A stretch of DNA of 64,000 nucleotides. Origin: Earliella scabrosa. Its lineage: Eukaryota > Basidiomycota > Agaricomycetes > Polyporales > Polyporaceae. How positions within the stretch are numbered: the stretch's first letter is position 1; every line of letters starts with the position of its first letter. A program made the position numbers and the translations under genes. The notes below the pieces were generated by a model. It saw nothing but the letters and a program-made list of their open reading frames with translations. It was not told the origin of the DNA and ran no database searches. Shown piece after piece: positions 11,961-23,909 of the stretch. Where the stretch lies: assembly GCA_022605405.1 (NCBI GenBank), contig JABYQQ010000020.1:310001-374000 (forward strand), written 5' to 3'.

Positions 11961-12790
11961 GCATGCTCTGTGTCCAAGTGCTACGCTCTGTAAGCTAGTG
12001 AACAACGAGAGCGCGCTTCGGAGGAACGGAGTTCTAGAGTAGAACAACGTACCATCGACGAAGGCACGACATCTGCAGACCATATGGAACCTTGTCCGTC
12101 CGGGTGGACGCAATTTTATGGCGAGATGGTGAGCACAAAGACGGCGCGAACTGTCGAGCTGGGGAGCGGTCTCAGCTCGGACTTGGCACAACTGTAGAGC
12201 TGCATACCCGCACCTGCATTCGAAGCACGACATCGTCCCCCGGCCCCTGCGCGCAAGCCCTCTCGGCAGTTCCGGCGTGAGCGTACGAACGAACGCGGCA
12301 TAGCTAGAGGGATGTGGCGTTCTCCGGGCTCGAAGATTTGATACGCTTGACGGTGCGGGTGTCCGGGGTCGAGTGATGTGTCTCTCCGCCTGCACAATGG
12401 CAATTGAGAGTGGAGAGAGGCGAGCGGTGAGGCCAAGATGCCGAGTCCGCCGTGCGCAATCCATGCACGGATGTGGGAGACAGCACTTCCAGTACGAAGG
12501 AGTGGGGAGAGGCTGTTCAGAGCGCTCTCGACTCATGCGCCCGTGGCGCGCTGACTTCCGGCTCCTCGCTCGAGGCTTCGTATTGGGCGGTGGCCAGCCC
12601 ACGGCGTGCAGACACCTAATAGATGTCCAGTCCGAGTCAGGGTGTAACAGCCTATCTGAGTTTGAGCGTCGCACTCACAAGACTTCAGCAGCTTGCTTCC
12701 GCGGGGTCCCGTCTTCGCCTCGAGATTCTAGGCATTCTGCATAAGCCGTCGGGATCGCTCTGAACCGCGCATACGTGCGACGTCGGAGGT
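11961..12790. other. No gene seen
   Basis: Only short unsupported frames. A 269-aa minus-strand frame (12674-11865) overlaps it, but it is Arg/Ser/Pro-rich, without domain motifs, and has no counterpart in the other macro-repeats. Confidence 0.5.
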
Positions 12791-13120
12791 AGGCTAGAAT
12801 TACCTAGGAGAGGGGGTGCAGAGGTCCCCCGTGGGAACGTCGGAGTCCGAATCCTGGCAGGGAAGACGCGAGCGTCAAGACGCAGCCACAACGTCCGCCA
12901 CCAAGCTCATTGCACGGTTTCGCGTCTTGACATACACACATCGCTTTCTGGTAGAATTCGGAGGGGAACTTACTTGTATCAATGCACCTCGCACCCTACG
13001 TAACTCTCATTGGCATTCGTACTAGGAGGCAGCGCGGTGAGCTTCCGCCCTTGAGGTGATTCAAACTCCGACATTCCCACGGGGGACCTCTGCACCCCCT
13101 CTCCTAGGTAATTCCAGCCT
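12791..13120. mobile_element. MITE-like element with 63-bp inverted arms
   Basis: Left arm 12791-12853 and right arm 13058-13120 are inverted copies differing at four positions. They share the core CCTAGGAGAGGGGGTGCAGA in opposite orientation. The ~200 bp between them have no coding potential. I found no clear target-site duplication: flanks are GGAGGT on the left and CTATTC on the right. The element is probably a non-autonomous DNA transposon, or simply a small inverted duplication. Confidence 0.6.
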
Positions 13121-13439
13121 CTATTCTGAGGGACGAAGAACTAGAGGCTGGTTTACGAGCCTAGTCGGAGGTTCACATGTGCTTGATGCGTTGCGGACAG
13201 GTGGGACCCTGAGGGAACGTTCGCGTTGGGACTTGAAGCTGACGCCGCGTTGTCAGATCCAGGGAGGCTTGATGGGTCGTCCGCCATCGCGGTTCGAGCG
13301 GTGCAATGGCAGGGCCGGGCTACGGGGTCGGATCACGAGCACGACATCGAAGAACGAAGTGACCCGGCGTGTCCTAAGCACGACGAGAGAGGTGGGGTGT
13401 TAGAGAGTAGATAGGGGCGTTGAGTATCCCGCGCGAATG

Positions 13440-16400
13440 CCAGGACTGAATCTGCTCACCGTCAATCTCAAAGGTCTGTGCGTGGCCATTGCGAGCATGC
13501 GCGAAGGAGGAGGGAGTCTGGTCACACTTGATCCCCAAAAGACTCGGAGGCAGGCGGCGTCTAGATGCGGGAGCGACGGAGGGAGAGGACGAGAGCGGAG
13601 TGATGGCGTGCTTATAGGCATGGCAGCTGGCAGCTGAGGTACAGCTGCGCGTTCGAGCTTGTTCGTTGGCACGGATGCGTCGTGATAAATTGTCATTATT
13701 CGAGATCTACTACAGGTTGCTGGGGCGCCTGTACGGAGGTACAGCAGGGAAGCGCAGAAGGGCGAGTCCGTAGGGATAGAACGAGAGTGTAGATGGGGAG
13801 GAGAAATCGGAAGAGGGTCGCGTTCTTGTCTGAGAATGTCCAACCAAGAAGCAAGCATCCGTGGAAGAGGGCAAGTGCGGCGTGTACGGGACAGGGACAG
13901 AGACGAGGATGGAGATGTTGCAGATGAGGTCGCGGAGGTCGCAGGTCTCGAGGATCATGAACCAAGGTCAACTTAAGCAAGCAAGCGTCGGTGACAGGCA
14001 CACCGAGTATGATTGGAGGGGATATAGCACGGTCTGGGAGGAGAGCCAGAGCCAGAGAGCGAGCGCGTAGATGAAGAAGCTCGTGAGGTACGCGTGTGGA
14101 AATAGTGATGCATCGGAGAAGCTGATATCGTGCATGGAAGAGACTGCTCCACCGCACACCCGACGTGGACACCGACGACGATGGTCTAAGGGACATGTAC
14201 ACAGCGCGGCGCGAGCGCCAGCAGCAGCGGGCGCCGCGAACACCGACGGCCACATTCCGAGTCGCAGCGACAACTTCTCAGTGATGTGCGCTAAATCTAC
14301 AGCCGGGACGTCGCTCCGGGCGACGACGGCGCTGGGATCTTCTCCAACGTCCATCCCGGCGCCATAAACCATATCCGATCCCGAGCTGGCTGCAGGGGTC
14401 GAGGAGGGCCCGCTACGTTGTCCTCAGCTCGCGAGACAGAGCACGATACAGCCCGACGCAGACCCCGACGACGACCGACCAGAGCAACAGCTCGGCGCAG
14501 CAGCCAATCAGCGGGCGCAGTTGACAGCCCGCTCGAGGCTCGCATCGACGATCGCACGCTCGCCCGCTGCTCCAGCTGCCAGAGCCGAACAGAACCCGAG
14601 CGGGGACAGGCAGATGTCTCCGCCGACGCGCGTCCGCTCGCTGGGAGCCGGGCTTGCCATCGCTGGCCTGGATGTGGTGTGGTAGGCCTGTGCAGTGCCA
14701 GTCCGTCGGCCGCGACCGTCTATGCTGCTCTCAGTCTGCTCAGCGGGAGCGTGCACGCTGGGGTACAGCACGGGGAGAGACTACGCGCCCGGCGTCGCAG
14801 CTGCATTGGCGATCGCTGCAGCAGAGACAGCACAAACGTGTCTCGGCGGCGGTCTGCTGTCAAAACTGCGTCTCGACCTGGAATGTCCGACGTCCCTAGG
14901 CCTAGCTACCTGAATGCGGCGCGAATGGTCCGTTCGCGCTGTCCGCTGTCATCTTCGACGGCGCGCGAGTGGCGAGTGCACGCGCGCCGTCGCAGCTTGT
15001 CTGCGACTGAACGTATTGTCCGTCCGACTTGAAGGCGACGCAAACGGTCCGTTCGCGCTATCTTCGAGAGCACGCGACTGAGAGCGCGTGATCCCGTGGC
15101 GAGTGCACGCTCGCTGTCGCAGCTGGTCCGCTACTTCGATGTTATCTCTCCGCCCTGAGTTCGCTTTCTCGAGCCCCGAAGACCGTCGTTGTATGGACGG
15201 TTTGATCCCTGGAACGCACAACCGAAGGGACATCAGCGATAGTCACGGCGGTTAAACCTACACAGGTACACAGGTACATACCGGCGCGGGTCGAATGTCG
15301 TCCCTATCTGCCCTCGGCCTTGGTCCTGCTCACTGCATGACCATTGACTCGGAAGACTACGGCGGCTGGAACTGCACGAGCTGGAACTCCATACGCCAAC
15401 GGCCGGCCGCCTCCGTGGGGATGTCCACGATAGGTTGAGCGTGTGGCGAGGCCCGAGGGTGATCTCGAGGCTCATCCGCGCGACCGCCAGGTCATAGCCC
15501 CGAGCAGCCAGTCGAGTCGAGGTCTTGCCGTGCACGTACGCCCATTCACTGCTTCTCGCACCCTCCGACATGGACCCGACGCGCCGGACTCTGCTGCACG
15601 CCCTGCGTCCGGGAGCGCATTGATTAGCCGACGCTCGAGCGAGATGACAATGGCGGTGCGTATTTCACGGCGATCCTGCTGGGCTGAGATGATGCGAAGG
15701 AAAACTGCAGCCTCTGTTCGAGGGCGGTTGCCGGTGTACACGGGGCCCGCTGAACTCTCGACGGACGGAAGGCTTGAGGGCGTATGTTCCGCATGGAGTA
15801 ATGCGTCTGCTAAAATAGGGAGCATCAGCACTCTCCGGGGTGTAGCTAGAGGTTGAGCGTTACCTGGGCTCGACCATCTGTTGTTGATCTAGAGGAGGGA
15901 GAGCGTGTTGGACAGGTCCTGGCTCGCGCAGAGGTTGCACGGGGGAAAGGAAGCGAGCGGACCGGAAGTTGAGTGGCGTCGGATGGGGCGACGTGCGATG
16001 CATGTCGGGGCTGAAGGAATGGAGAGAACGTCCCGGCGATAACAATCCACCCGCGAGATAGGCGTGGATGTCCGGGAAGTTGGAATAGGGGATGTGATAC
16101 GAGTGTTTGAGGGTTTGGATTCGTGCTTGAGGTCAAGACACAGAAGCGATTGCTAAATGGGCGCGAGAACATCAATATTTGGGCGAGTCGGGATGCGCAC
16201 CACGGCAGGGTCTCCCGAAGAGTATTGATGCGTGTCGGAGAGCTGTCAGTCGTCTCGAATAGGTTGACGAGAGAACGCGCAAGCGGGTGTAGGCAAGGCA
16301 GGCGAAGGCACGACCGGGTACACCTGCAACTTTGCCACTTCCGTCTGACTCCCGTCCACGTTTGGCTCTTGTATGAATCTTACCTCGTCGTCGCAAGTGG

Positions 16401-17700
16401 TCCCACGAACGAGTCGAGGACAACAGGAGAGAATACATTCTTCAACACGGTCAGACGAGGTCCCTCCTCCAGATGAGAGCTCAGGAGACTGACAACGCAA
16501 ATGTCAGCACGGTACGGCGAGAGAACGAGCAGAGATACGCACGGACGGAGTGGGTTGTAGTCACGAGTTAGACGTCCATCTTGGCAGCGATATCTCCGGG
16601 AAGCGAACGCAACATCCATGACGATTGAGAGCGTCAAGGATGTGGTGGAATATTGTCTGCTTGAGCAGCTGGCACGTATGAGGTGAAACGGTCCCTAGTC
16701 AGGGGAGGTACGTGCAGAACGACAAGGTACAAACACACCTGAGGCCTGATAGCACGACATCACCTCAACCGCTCTTCCCCACCCGCTACGCTCCCGTACG
16801 CCCGTCCTCCTTCACCTCAATCTGCTCCCAAGTCGAGGATCCCTCGGAAATCCGAACTGCAACCGGGTGGCCGCCTAGACCATCGTGGATAACCGTGAGC
16901 GCGCTGCGCTTGCGAGCCCAGTGGCCGTAACAGGATGGACAAACTGTTTCAGGCGAGTACCGTAGGCTCGAAGTTGGCGACTGGCGGAGACAACACCGAG
17001 TTGACGACAGCGATGCGGGGTGTACGAGTCTACGACAGTCAGAGAGTAGCGAGGCGTGTGACGAAGACAGAAGACAGGGACGGAGAGTAGTCAGTCCGAT
17101 AGACAACGATGGAGAGCAAGGGTATTGCTGCGCGACCGAAGGATCGAGCTATTGCAGGCGTGTTGAACTTGCTGGGTGCCAACTCGAAAGGTAGAGACGG
17201 AGCTCGAGCAGCGACGCTGCGAACTTCGAAGGAGGCCAAGCCGACTAACGCCGGGACCGGCCGGGCCGCCGACGCGGGCCGCCGGCGTGCCGCGCTACCA
17301 GTCCTTGTCCCAGTGGTCCAGCTTTAAGTTGGTCCAGCTCTCTGACTCTCTGAGCCTTGAGGCTCTCTCCCTGCTCGCTCCTCCTTGCGTCGCTCGTGTC
17401 CCTTTCTGCGGTATCGAATTCTCTCAGTCTGATTTTCTCGTGCCATCCCGCTCTCTAGCCACGCCAGTGTCTCCCGACGTTCACTCGTTCCCGGCGTTCG
17501 GGTCGCACACAGGTTAGCCCTGGCGGAGAGCTTGCGTATATGCTGGTATCAGGACAACGGGGCGCGAATCCTGTGTAAAGGTACGCTCCACTCTCGCCAT
17601 GGTAGATGGGACGCTGGAGTCTCCCGGGGCCGTGTCTGCTGCATCAGGCAGGGCCTGTGCTGCATCGTGGACTCGTACAATGTCGCTTATATAGCCCCAA
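13440..17700. repeat. Degenerate block R, copy 2
   Basis: Colinear with 1-3.8 kb by the landmarks at 13767-13785, about 14.58, 15.22 and 16.07 kb, then about 17.2-17.6 kb. The last part matches 47.7-48.1 kb, for example GGTATCAGGACAAC and CTCCCGGGGCCGTGTCTGCTG-like text. A minus-strand hydrophobic stretch (SFFIYALALWLWLSSQTVLY, about 14.04-14.10 kb) suggests a membrane protein once lay here, but the frame is broken nearby and not shared by other copies. No gene is called. Confidence 0.55.
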
Positions 17701-19750
17701 ATCGCAACTCTCCTTTCTTAATGCATACAGAGGCGCAGGAACTATGCCGAATGACACCTCTGATTGCAAGAGGCGTCTCGGACGCACAGCAAGACCAACT
17801 CACAACTTCCTTCCGGCACACCTCCCGAGCAGGGCGTGCTCGCTTGCCCCCACGCCCTCTCTACGGCTTCGTGTGTCCTCTGATTACCACCGCACAGGCT
17901 GATTATGGCTGGATTACAGGAGCCTCGTTAACACGCCCGCATCCGAGGTCCGCAGTCCTCTCAACGCCCCGGGAACACGTTGCTACGCCCTCTGCGATGA
18001 CAGTCCTAGCAGGTGCGCCTCAAAAGCTATCCATTGGTACGTATGTTATCTCTAATAAGCCCGTCGTAGTACACGAGAACGTGCGCTGACTTGGTGCGAG
18101 GTGTGTCTCAAGATAGCAAGGGCACGGTGCCTCATTCCTACGTGCCCGCACGTGGGTGGCGTCTAGTCCGCATGAAGACCAAGCTTCTGCACGCTCCCGC
18201 TCCTTGACTCGCAGTGCGACGCTGAACATGGCCAAGAGGGCGAGATTTGATACCGTGCTTTCTGTGCTCCACTGAGAGCTCGCGCTGGTGGGTTGCTACG
18301 GGATGCCGCGGCGGGTCGGTTCTCCACCGGAGATGGAGCACGCTGAGAGAGGCTACGCGAGGCTGACGGAACGACAGCGGTGCGGAACTACGTGGCGTCG
18401 CAATGCCGACGACATGTGGACGCTGCGAACGAGACCGTAGGGGCGGACACTCGAGTGCGAATGAGAGGGGCGTATACGAGGGGCGCGTGTCACGGGGACA
18501 GTGCGAGTGGATGCCACTCGAGAGCGACATATGCTGCTCGCCACAGCTCTTTTGAACTGGCCCTTTGCCCGCACGCGCAGCTAATCGCGCACGATCTGAC
18601 CGACAGCATTCTGCAAGAACGTCGCTAACGCCAGTCGTTGGACATGCCAAGGTTGACCATCGTGGGCGGCTGCTGCGCGTTCGTTCGGCGGTCTTCAGAT
18701 CTACAAGTGGTCTGTCTGCCTTGCTGCGACTCCTGATACATCCGCGTCGTGCTCACACGCGGATTCCATGTAGGAAAATCATGTTCGACTCGAGGTGCCC
18801 GGTCTCACTTCATGTACTGCAGCTCCGTTCGGCTCCATCAACGCCCGCACTCTGTGCGCGTCCGCTATCCTCAATACCCTCATATGACATAGTGCAAGCT
18901 TCGCCGCCCGGATGCGATTTGTGCCCTCTGGATTGTCACCAACTCTCCTTTCCGAACATTCGGTTGTGTTCCGCGAAACATGGTGCGTACCCCGGTCTGC
19001 ACTCTTCCGTTCCTGCTGACAGCTTGGTAGGTCGACTGATGCCGGCGTGGTGACGCCGATTCGCTCGTCAAGCCACCGTTGTGCTATATCGACTGGTGAG
19101 GCAGCATTGCGCTTGCCTCTCGTTGCTCGAACGGTTGGGCCGCGCTTGACATCATCGCTCGCGAAGGACTTGCAGGCGAGGTGTGGTCTCAGCGGGAGCC
19201 TTTCGTTTGGCCGTATGCGGCGCGCGTGTTGTCGGGTATGTCTAATATTGACCCGCTTCTCTTGCTGTCCGTATGTGGTAGACTCAAGGCACGGGAGCCG
19301 GTGAAAGACGAGCGTCCCAGGGGGAGCCTCTCTGTACATAGCTAGCGCGCAAATCCTGTCTTGTCTACTGAGCTCATGACGTTGGCGATACGATCTGGAC
19401 ATCCTCCCCTGATCACTCTCGGAGCCTTGTCTCGACTTTACCATGAACCGCTTCGGAATCCACGCCGGACGCCGTACGAAGCTCCAAGCGTCAAGTCCGG
19501 GTTCGGAACCGCATGGCTTGAACATGCACTATGGCTTCCATGTTAATGTTGACGCGATGCTTCCCACAGGCAATGCGATAGACTCGTGGGCCTCGCCACG
19601 CATTCATGGGCTCTTCATCGCATGGCAGTGTGCGAGAGAGCTCCGCTCTTGCCTTGCTCTGAACGCGACTGCTCCTGCTCTTGTACGACGACCCACACCA
19701 ACCAAACGTCCTACCCATATTCTCTGTCATTTTCCCTCTCTCGTTTCACC
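17700..19750. other. Intergenic upstream of NLR2; no gene seen
   Basis: About 18.5-18.8 kb resembles 48.85-49.12 kb: CACGATCTGACCGACAGCAT versus GACGATCTGACTGAAAGCAT, and a shared CGTGCTGACATG/CTCGTAGGAAA-like run. This therefore belongs to another degenerate repeat. The last 200 bp, with CT-rich runs (for example TTTTCCCTCTCTCGTTTCACC before the ATG), look like an Agaricomycete promoter and 5' UTR for NLR2. Confidence 0.5.
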
Positions 19751-22287
19751 ATGGGAATCAAACTCGGTGAACGCTTCAAGAAGCTTTACCACGAGCTTTT
19801 TGGCGACGATGCACTGGATACAGCCCTGGAGGCCACGATCAAGGCTCTGGAGACCGGCAAGGAGTTCGTAGAACTCGCACCCGTCCCTGGGCTACCGGCT
19901 CTCTTCGACGTGATCATCGGAATCCTGGAGAAGGTGCAGGTAAGCTCAACGTAATCATATTCTCGTCAGCTTTGTCTTCAAGGCTGAATGTGATGTGCAG
20001 CGTACTAGGTCCAACGACGAAGCCGTGAAAGGACTCTGCGTGCAAGTCAAGGGCTTGTGCGAAACCATAACGCGGGTCGCGGAAACCGTTCAGAAGGGGA
20101 TAGATAGAATCCCCAGTGACTCTCCCGATCGGAAAGCTGTAAAGGAAAAGCTACGTGCGAGCAAGGAGTCGAGTCTAGATACTCGGATTGACCAGCTGAA
20201 AAGGTGTGTATCCGAGTCTGTAAGATGTATCAGCCATTCCTGACTCAGTCGGGTAGTGAGCTCGAGAAGGTACTCGAAGAAGCAGCTCAGCTGGCCGACC
20301 AACCGTGGTACGATCGCTTCTTCCGAAGCAAGAAGAACATGGACACAATCGACAGCCTGAAGGAGAATATTGTCCAGGCATGTCAAGCCTTTCAGGTGAG
20401 CGGGAATGCTACACGTCTCAGCCCGTGCGATTTGACAATCGACGCATCCACTTGTAGCTTCAGGGAGACATAACCATTGAAATGGTGACCCAAACTACGC
20501 TGAGAGAAGTCACGGTATGTCCCATATGTTGTATGCTTATGAACGCAAGCTAATAGATATTGATAGAGCGAAGGTTAGCATGGTTGTATCATTTGGTCCA
20601 AGGAATCTGTTGACAGACGCCTCCCCGATAAGCCAACGCAAGAATTCTGAAGGAGCTATGTCCCTTGGGCAGCGCATCATACCGCTCGGGCGACAATGCG
20701 GGCAAGGCGCAATATCTGGAGTCTACCCGGAAGAATGTCTTTCGAGAACTCAACGCCTGGGTGGAAAACAGCAGCCATGTCAAGGCCGACCATCGCGTTC
20801 TCGTGCTCGTTGGAGCTGCCGGAATGGGCAAGTCCACGATTGCGTCCGAGCTCTGTCGCCAACTCGACGAGTCGAAACGCTTGGGAGCGTCTTTCTTCTT
20901 CACCCGTGGTCCTCAGGGACCCAACTCGGCTCTCTACTTCTTCAATACCATCGCCTTTCAGCTTGCTACCCTCCTGGAATCGGACGCTCTCCACCATACT
21001 ATCGTGTCCGCGGTCCGAGAGCACCTGAAGAGAGGGGGCGGCTCGCAGCAACAGCAGATGGAGTATGCGTGCGAAGACTTGGTGCGGAAACCCCTGCAGA
21101 CTCTGGCCGAGTCTGAATCACAACACCATTCCCCCATCTTCATTGTCGTCGATGCCTTAGACGAGTGCACGGCGGAGGATATTGACGCTGTTCCCACCCT
21201 GCTCAAGCTTCTCCTCTCCTGCACCGAATCCCCATCCTCCCCCCTTCGCATCTTGCTCACTTCGCGCCCCGAGCCGAACTCTGTGCGCCACATTCTGGAT
21301 GCCCACCCCTCCGTCCTCAGACGGACGTTCCGTGACATTGGCGACCAGAACACTGTTACCCGCGACATCGAAGCCGTGATTCGCGACAAGCTGTCCAAGC
21401 ACCCAATCAGCCTTGCATGGTCCGCCGCAAATCCTACTCATATTCAGCAACTTGTCAACCGCTCCGAGGGTGTATTCGTCTACGCAAGCACCGCGGTGGA
21501 GTTTCTACGTCAAGGCGATCTCAGCGACCATGCTCTGAATGAACGTCTCGCCTTCCTCCTGTCCCCAGATCGCCACATGCAACTACCACATCTTGAGAAC
21601 CTCTATCTCACGGTGCTTGAGACTGCGTTCCCAGCAAGCACTATGTACAAACAGCTGGCGAACCGAATATCACTGGTTCTTGAAGTTATTTCTGTCTGCA
21701 ACACAGAGTCTTACACGGGCCGGCAACCAAGATCACTGGCGACACTCATTGGCATCCCCCACGAAGAGTTCATGTCCATCTTACGCCCCCTCGGAGCTGT
21801 GATTGACATTGTTCAGAGGGACAACGACCCGGACTGGGAGCCCGAGTTTCGTTTCATGCACACCACCTTCCGCGACTTTCTCCTCGACCCCGAGAAGATG
21901 AAGGCGCTTCCTCGGCCCGAGTTCCACATTGATGCTGCCCAGGCGCACGCGACGCTCGCGCTCGGATGCATGCGTCTTTGGTTGTATTATGCGGAGAAAT
22001 ACATGCCGGAGCTGCTAGAAGAGAGCTCTGAGATGCTGGAACTACGCAAGCTTGAAGATCGGGATTTACGGCGCCGGCTGAGGGAGAATCTGCAGGGAAA
22101 GAAAGTTGACGAACCTGAGCATTCTGTCGAGGCCCTGTACGGCTATGTGTACAATTATTGTGCATACCATCGGGGGCTCTCGACATCGGTGCAGTCTGCG
22201 GAGATGATTGAGACGGCGGAGAGATTTGATCAGATTCCAACCAATCTATTCAGGGCGTTCACTAGTGTAATCTATTACCACGTATGA
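19751..22287 (+). CDS. NLR2: MLKL/HeLo-like helical domain + NACHT NTPase
   Basis: Model: join(19751..19939, 20001..20203, 20257..20395, 20458..20514, 20567..20573, 20633..22287), 749 aa. Exons 2-5 have exactly the same lengths as in NLR1 (203, 139, 57, 7 nt). N-terminal helices carry FVELAPVPGLPALFDVIIGI, the classic hydrophobic PVPGLP stretch of this Agaricomycete domain, and QACQAFQ. The NACHT has P-loop GAAGMGKST (259-267, Lys265) and Walker B IFIVVDALDEC (Asp372, Asp375/Glu376). The central region (SISLVLEVISVC, LATLIGIPHEEFMSILRPLG) differs from NLR1 but is nearly that of NLR4. The C-terminal ~150 residues are again nearly uniform with the other copies. The first exon differs from NLR1 and NLR4 (MGIKLGERFKKLYHELFGDD), and the protein is intact in the model. 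Confidence 0.9.
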
Positions 22288-22810
22288 GTTTCGGTCCCCC
22301 TTGTAGTAGTACAGTTGCAGGCTATAGTAATATTCGCACCTAGTGAATAAATAACAAGACTGCGGCGGTTTGTGAACGGCATGCGACACGATCCACCGAT
22401 ACATTATCATGCCCGGCCAGAGAGATTGTGCGGCGCCCCCTGGTCTTCATGCGTTCAAGACAGTACTCGTAGTCCTCATCATTGACGTTTGCATCCTGTT
22501 CCGGACTCTCAGTGGACAGGCTAGGCACTGGCGTCTCACCGGTGAGTTTCATCTGATGATATCTCTCACAAAAATGTTCAGCCTTCACTGACCTGTTATA
22601 TACATGGGGATCGGACGACGAGACTGAGAGTGCTGTTGTATTGAGATTGATCCTGCCCGTCAGACGTTCAGACAAGGTACAATGCACAAAGCCTGAGCAA
22701 CCCCGCATCTCTAGTAGATAGTGCTTAGGGACAACGTCCACTGTGAGCGTGACCCCAATCGCAAAGAGCGTTGCCCAAGATCCAAGGAGCTATATACTAT
22801 GAGCGAGATA
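22288..22810 (-). other. orfX copy 2, minus strand, tail to tail with NLR2
   Basis: A 133-codon minus-strand frame (22741 to 22340) includes KHYLLEMRGCSGFVHCTLSE, then YHQMKLTGETPV, then DYEYCLERMKTRGRRTISL. Relative to copies 3 and 4 it shifts frame after RGRRTISL (TTPGMMMYRWIVSHA is present in another frame), so this copy is probably broken. A minus-strand TATATA-like string lies at 22791-22800. Family unknown. Confidence 0.3.
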
Positions 22811-23319
22811 TATGACCTGATTACAGTACTCCGCAAATTGCAATCGTCTCGCCGTGTTTTCGGAATAGCGACATCCGAGAGTAGAAGAGGCGGTGGGATC
22901 TTCGTTGCAACGCTTAAGCCTTGTTTTCAGCTCGGAATCGGCTGAGCGAGCGATGCAGAGCATGATTGACTCGGAATAGGTTGCGGACCTACCGGAGGTC
23001 CCAATGCCCCAAGAGCCTGAGATGTGCATGCCCTGTGCGGAGCACTGCACCTCGGCACACCAGCGTAGTCAGGGTTTCAACACCCGGCGCGGGCGTGAGA
23101 GCGAATCGAACACGTATGATTGAACTACAATGGAAAGCAAGGATACGAAGATAGGTATTGGGTCCGGTGCGAGAGTTGGGGATACCGGGGAATAGCTACA
23201 TGGTCACGGTCGTGGTATGGCAATCCGATCGCGAACGCCTCAATCGCTCATCCGCCGCCGTTCCGACCCTCCAGCAACCCGACGCGTAGAGAAGAGCGAG
23301 CTGAATGGTTCATGACTTC

Positions 23320-23905
23320 CTGATCAGGATGGCGAGGGATCCGTTGTAGGAGCAGATCCGCTGTTTCGTCTGTGATAGCAAAGATCAGTATAGCTGTCGA
23401 GTGCCAGTGACAGGTGGATGGATGGATGGATGGATGGGGAGGGGAGGGGTCCGCGTAGCCGCGCTCGCAACGACGCGGCTGTGTCCATGCAGGAATGCGG
23501 GGGAAATCGTGACGCGTGATACGAGTCGGACGTACCATGAGTAACGCAGGCGCAAAAGTTCCTGTCGACGAGGACGTGCCAGTGAGCCCGTGTCGCTTGT
23601 AGAACTCCGTTCTGATCTGCGCAGCGACGTCCTTCTCGATGTTGTACCTCTCGAGCGCGGTGGAGGCGACGTTGACCACCTCCTCACTCAAGTCGATGTT
23701 CGTGGTGATCGCTTTCGGGCCCGCACCGTTGGTGTCCTCGGTGAGCGAGCCCGAGTCCGAACCCGTGGGCGCGTTGACCTCCTCCGCGACAAGCTGGTTC
23801 TCGAGACCTGGTTAGGTGTGTGCGAGCGGGAGTTACAGCGAGAAGGGGGGCACCTGTTTTTCTGGCGGTCGTGGACAAGCGCAGGTTTACAAGACAGCGC
23901 ACGAT
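23320..23905 (-). pseudogene. LC8-type dynein light chain, copy 2 (frameshifted, start lost)
   Basis: Homologous to copy 1 over all three exons. Exon 2, about 23799-23536, reads DLSEEVVNVASTALERYNIE and KDVAAQIRTEFYKRHG. A one-base deletion near 23585 puts HWHVLVDRNF into another frame. The initiator ATG of copy 1 is replaced by GTG (about 23902). The last exon still encodes a recognisable LAILI.KS end before a stop at 23322-23320. It resembles authentic LC8 better than copy 1 around NIEKD but cannot give a full product. Confidence 0.75.
23410..23440 (+). repeat. GGAT microsatellite
   Basis: A run of about five GGAT units inside the LC8 copy 2 intron. The equivalent intron of copy 1 (about 8972-8995) holds only interrupted GGAT units. 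Confidence 0.8.
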
Positions 23906-23909
23906 GGAT

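Noticed and set aside
12790..12853. Box B-like string in the inverted-repeat arm
   Set aside because: GAGTCCGAATC resembles a T-loop but there is no box A at the right distance and no cloverleaf.
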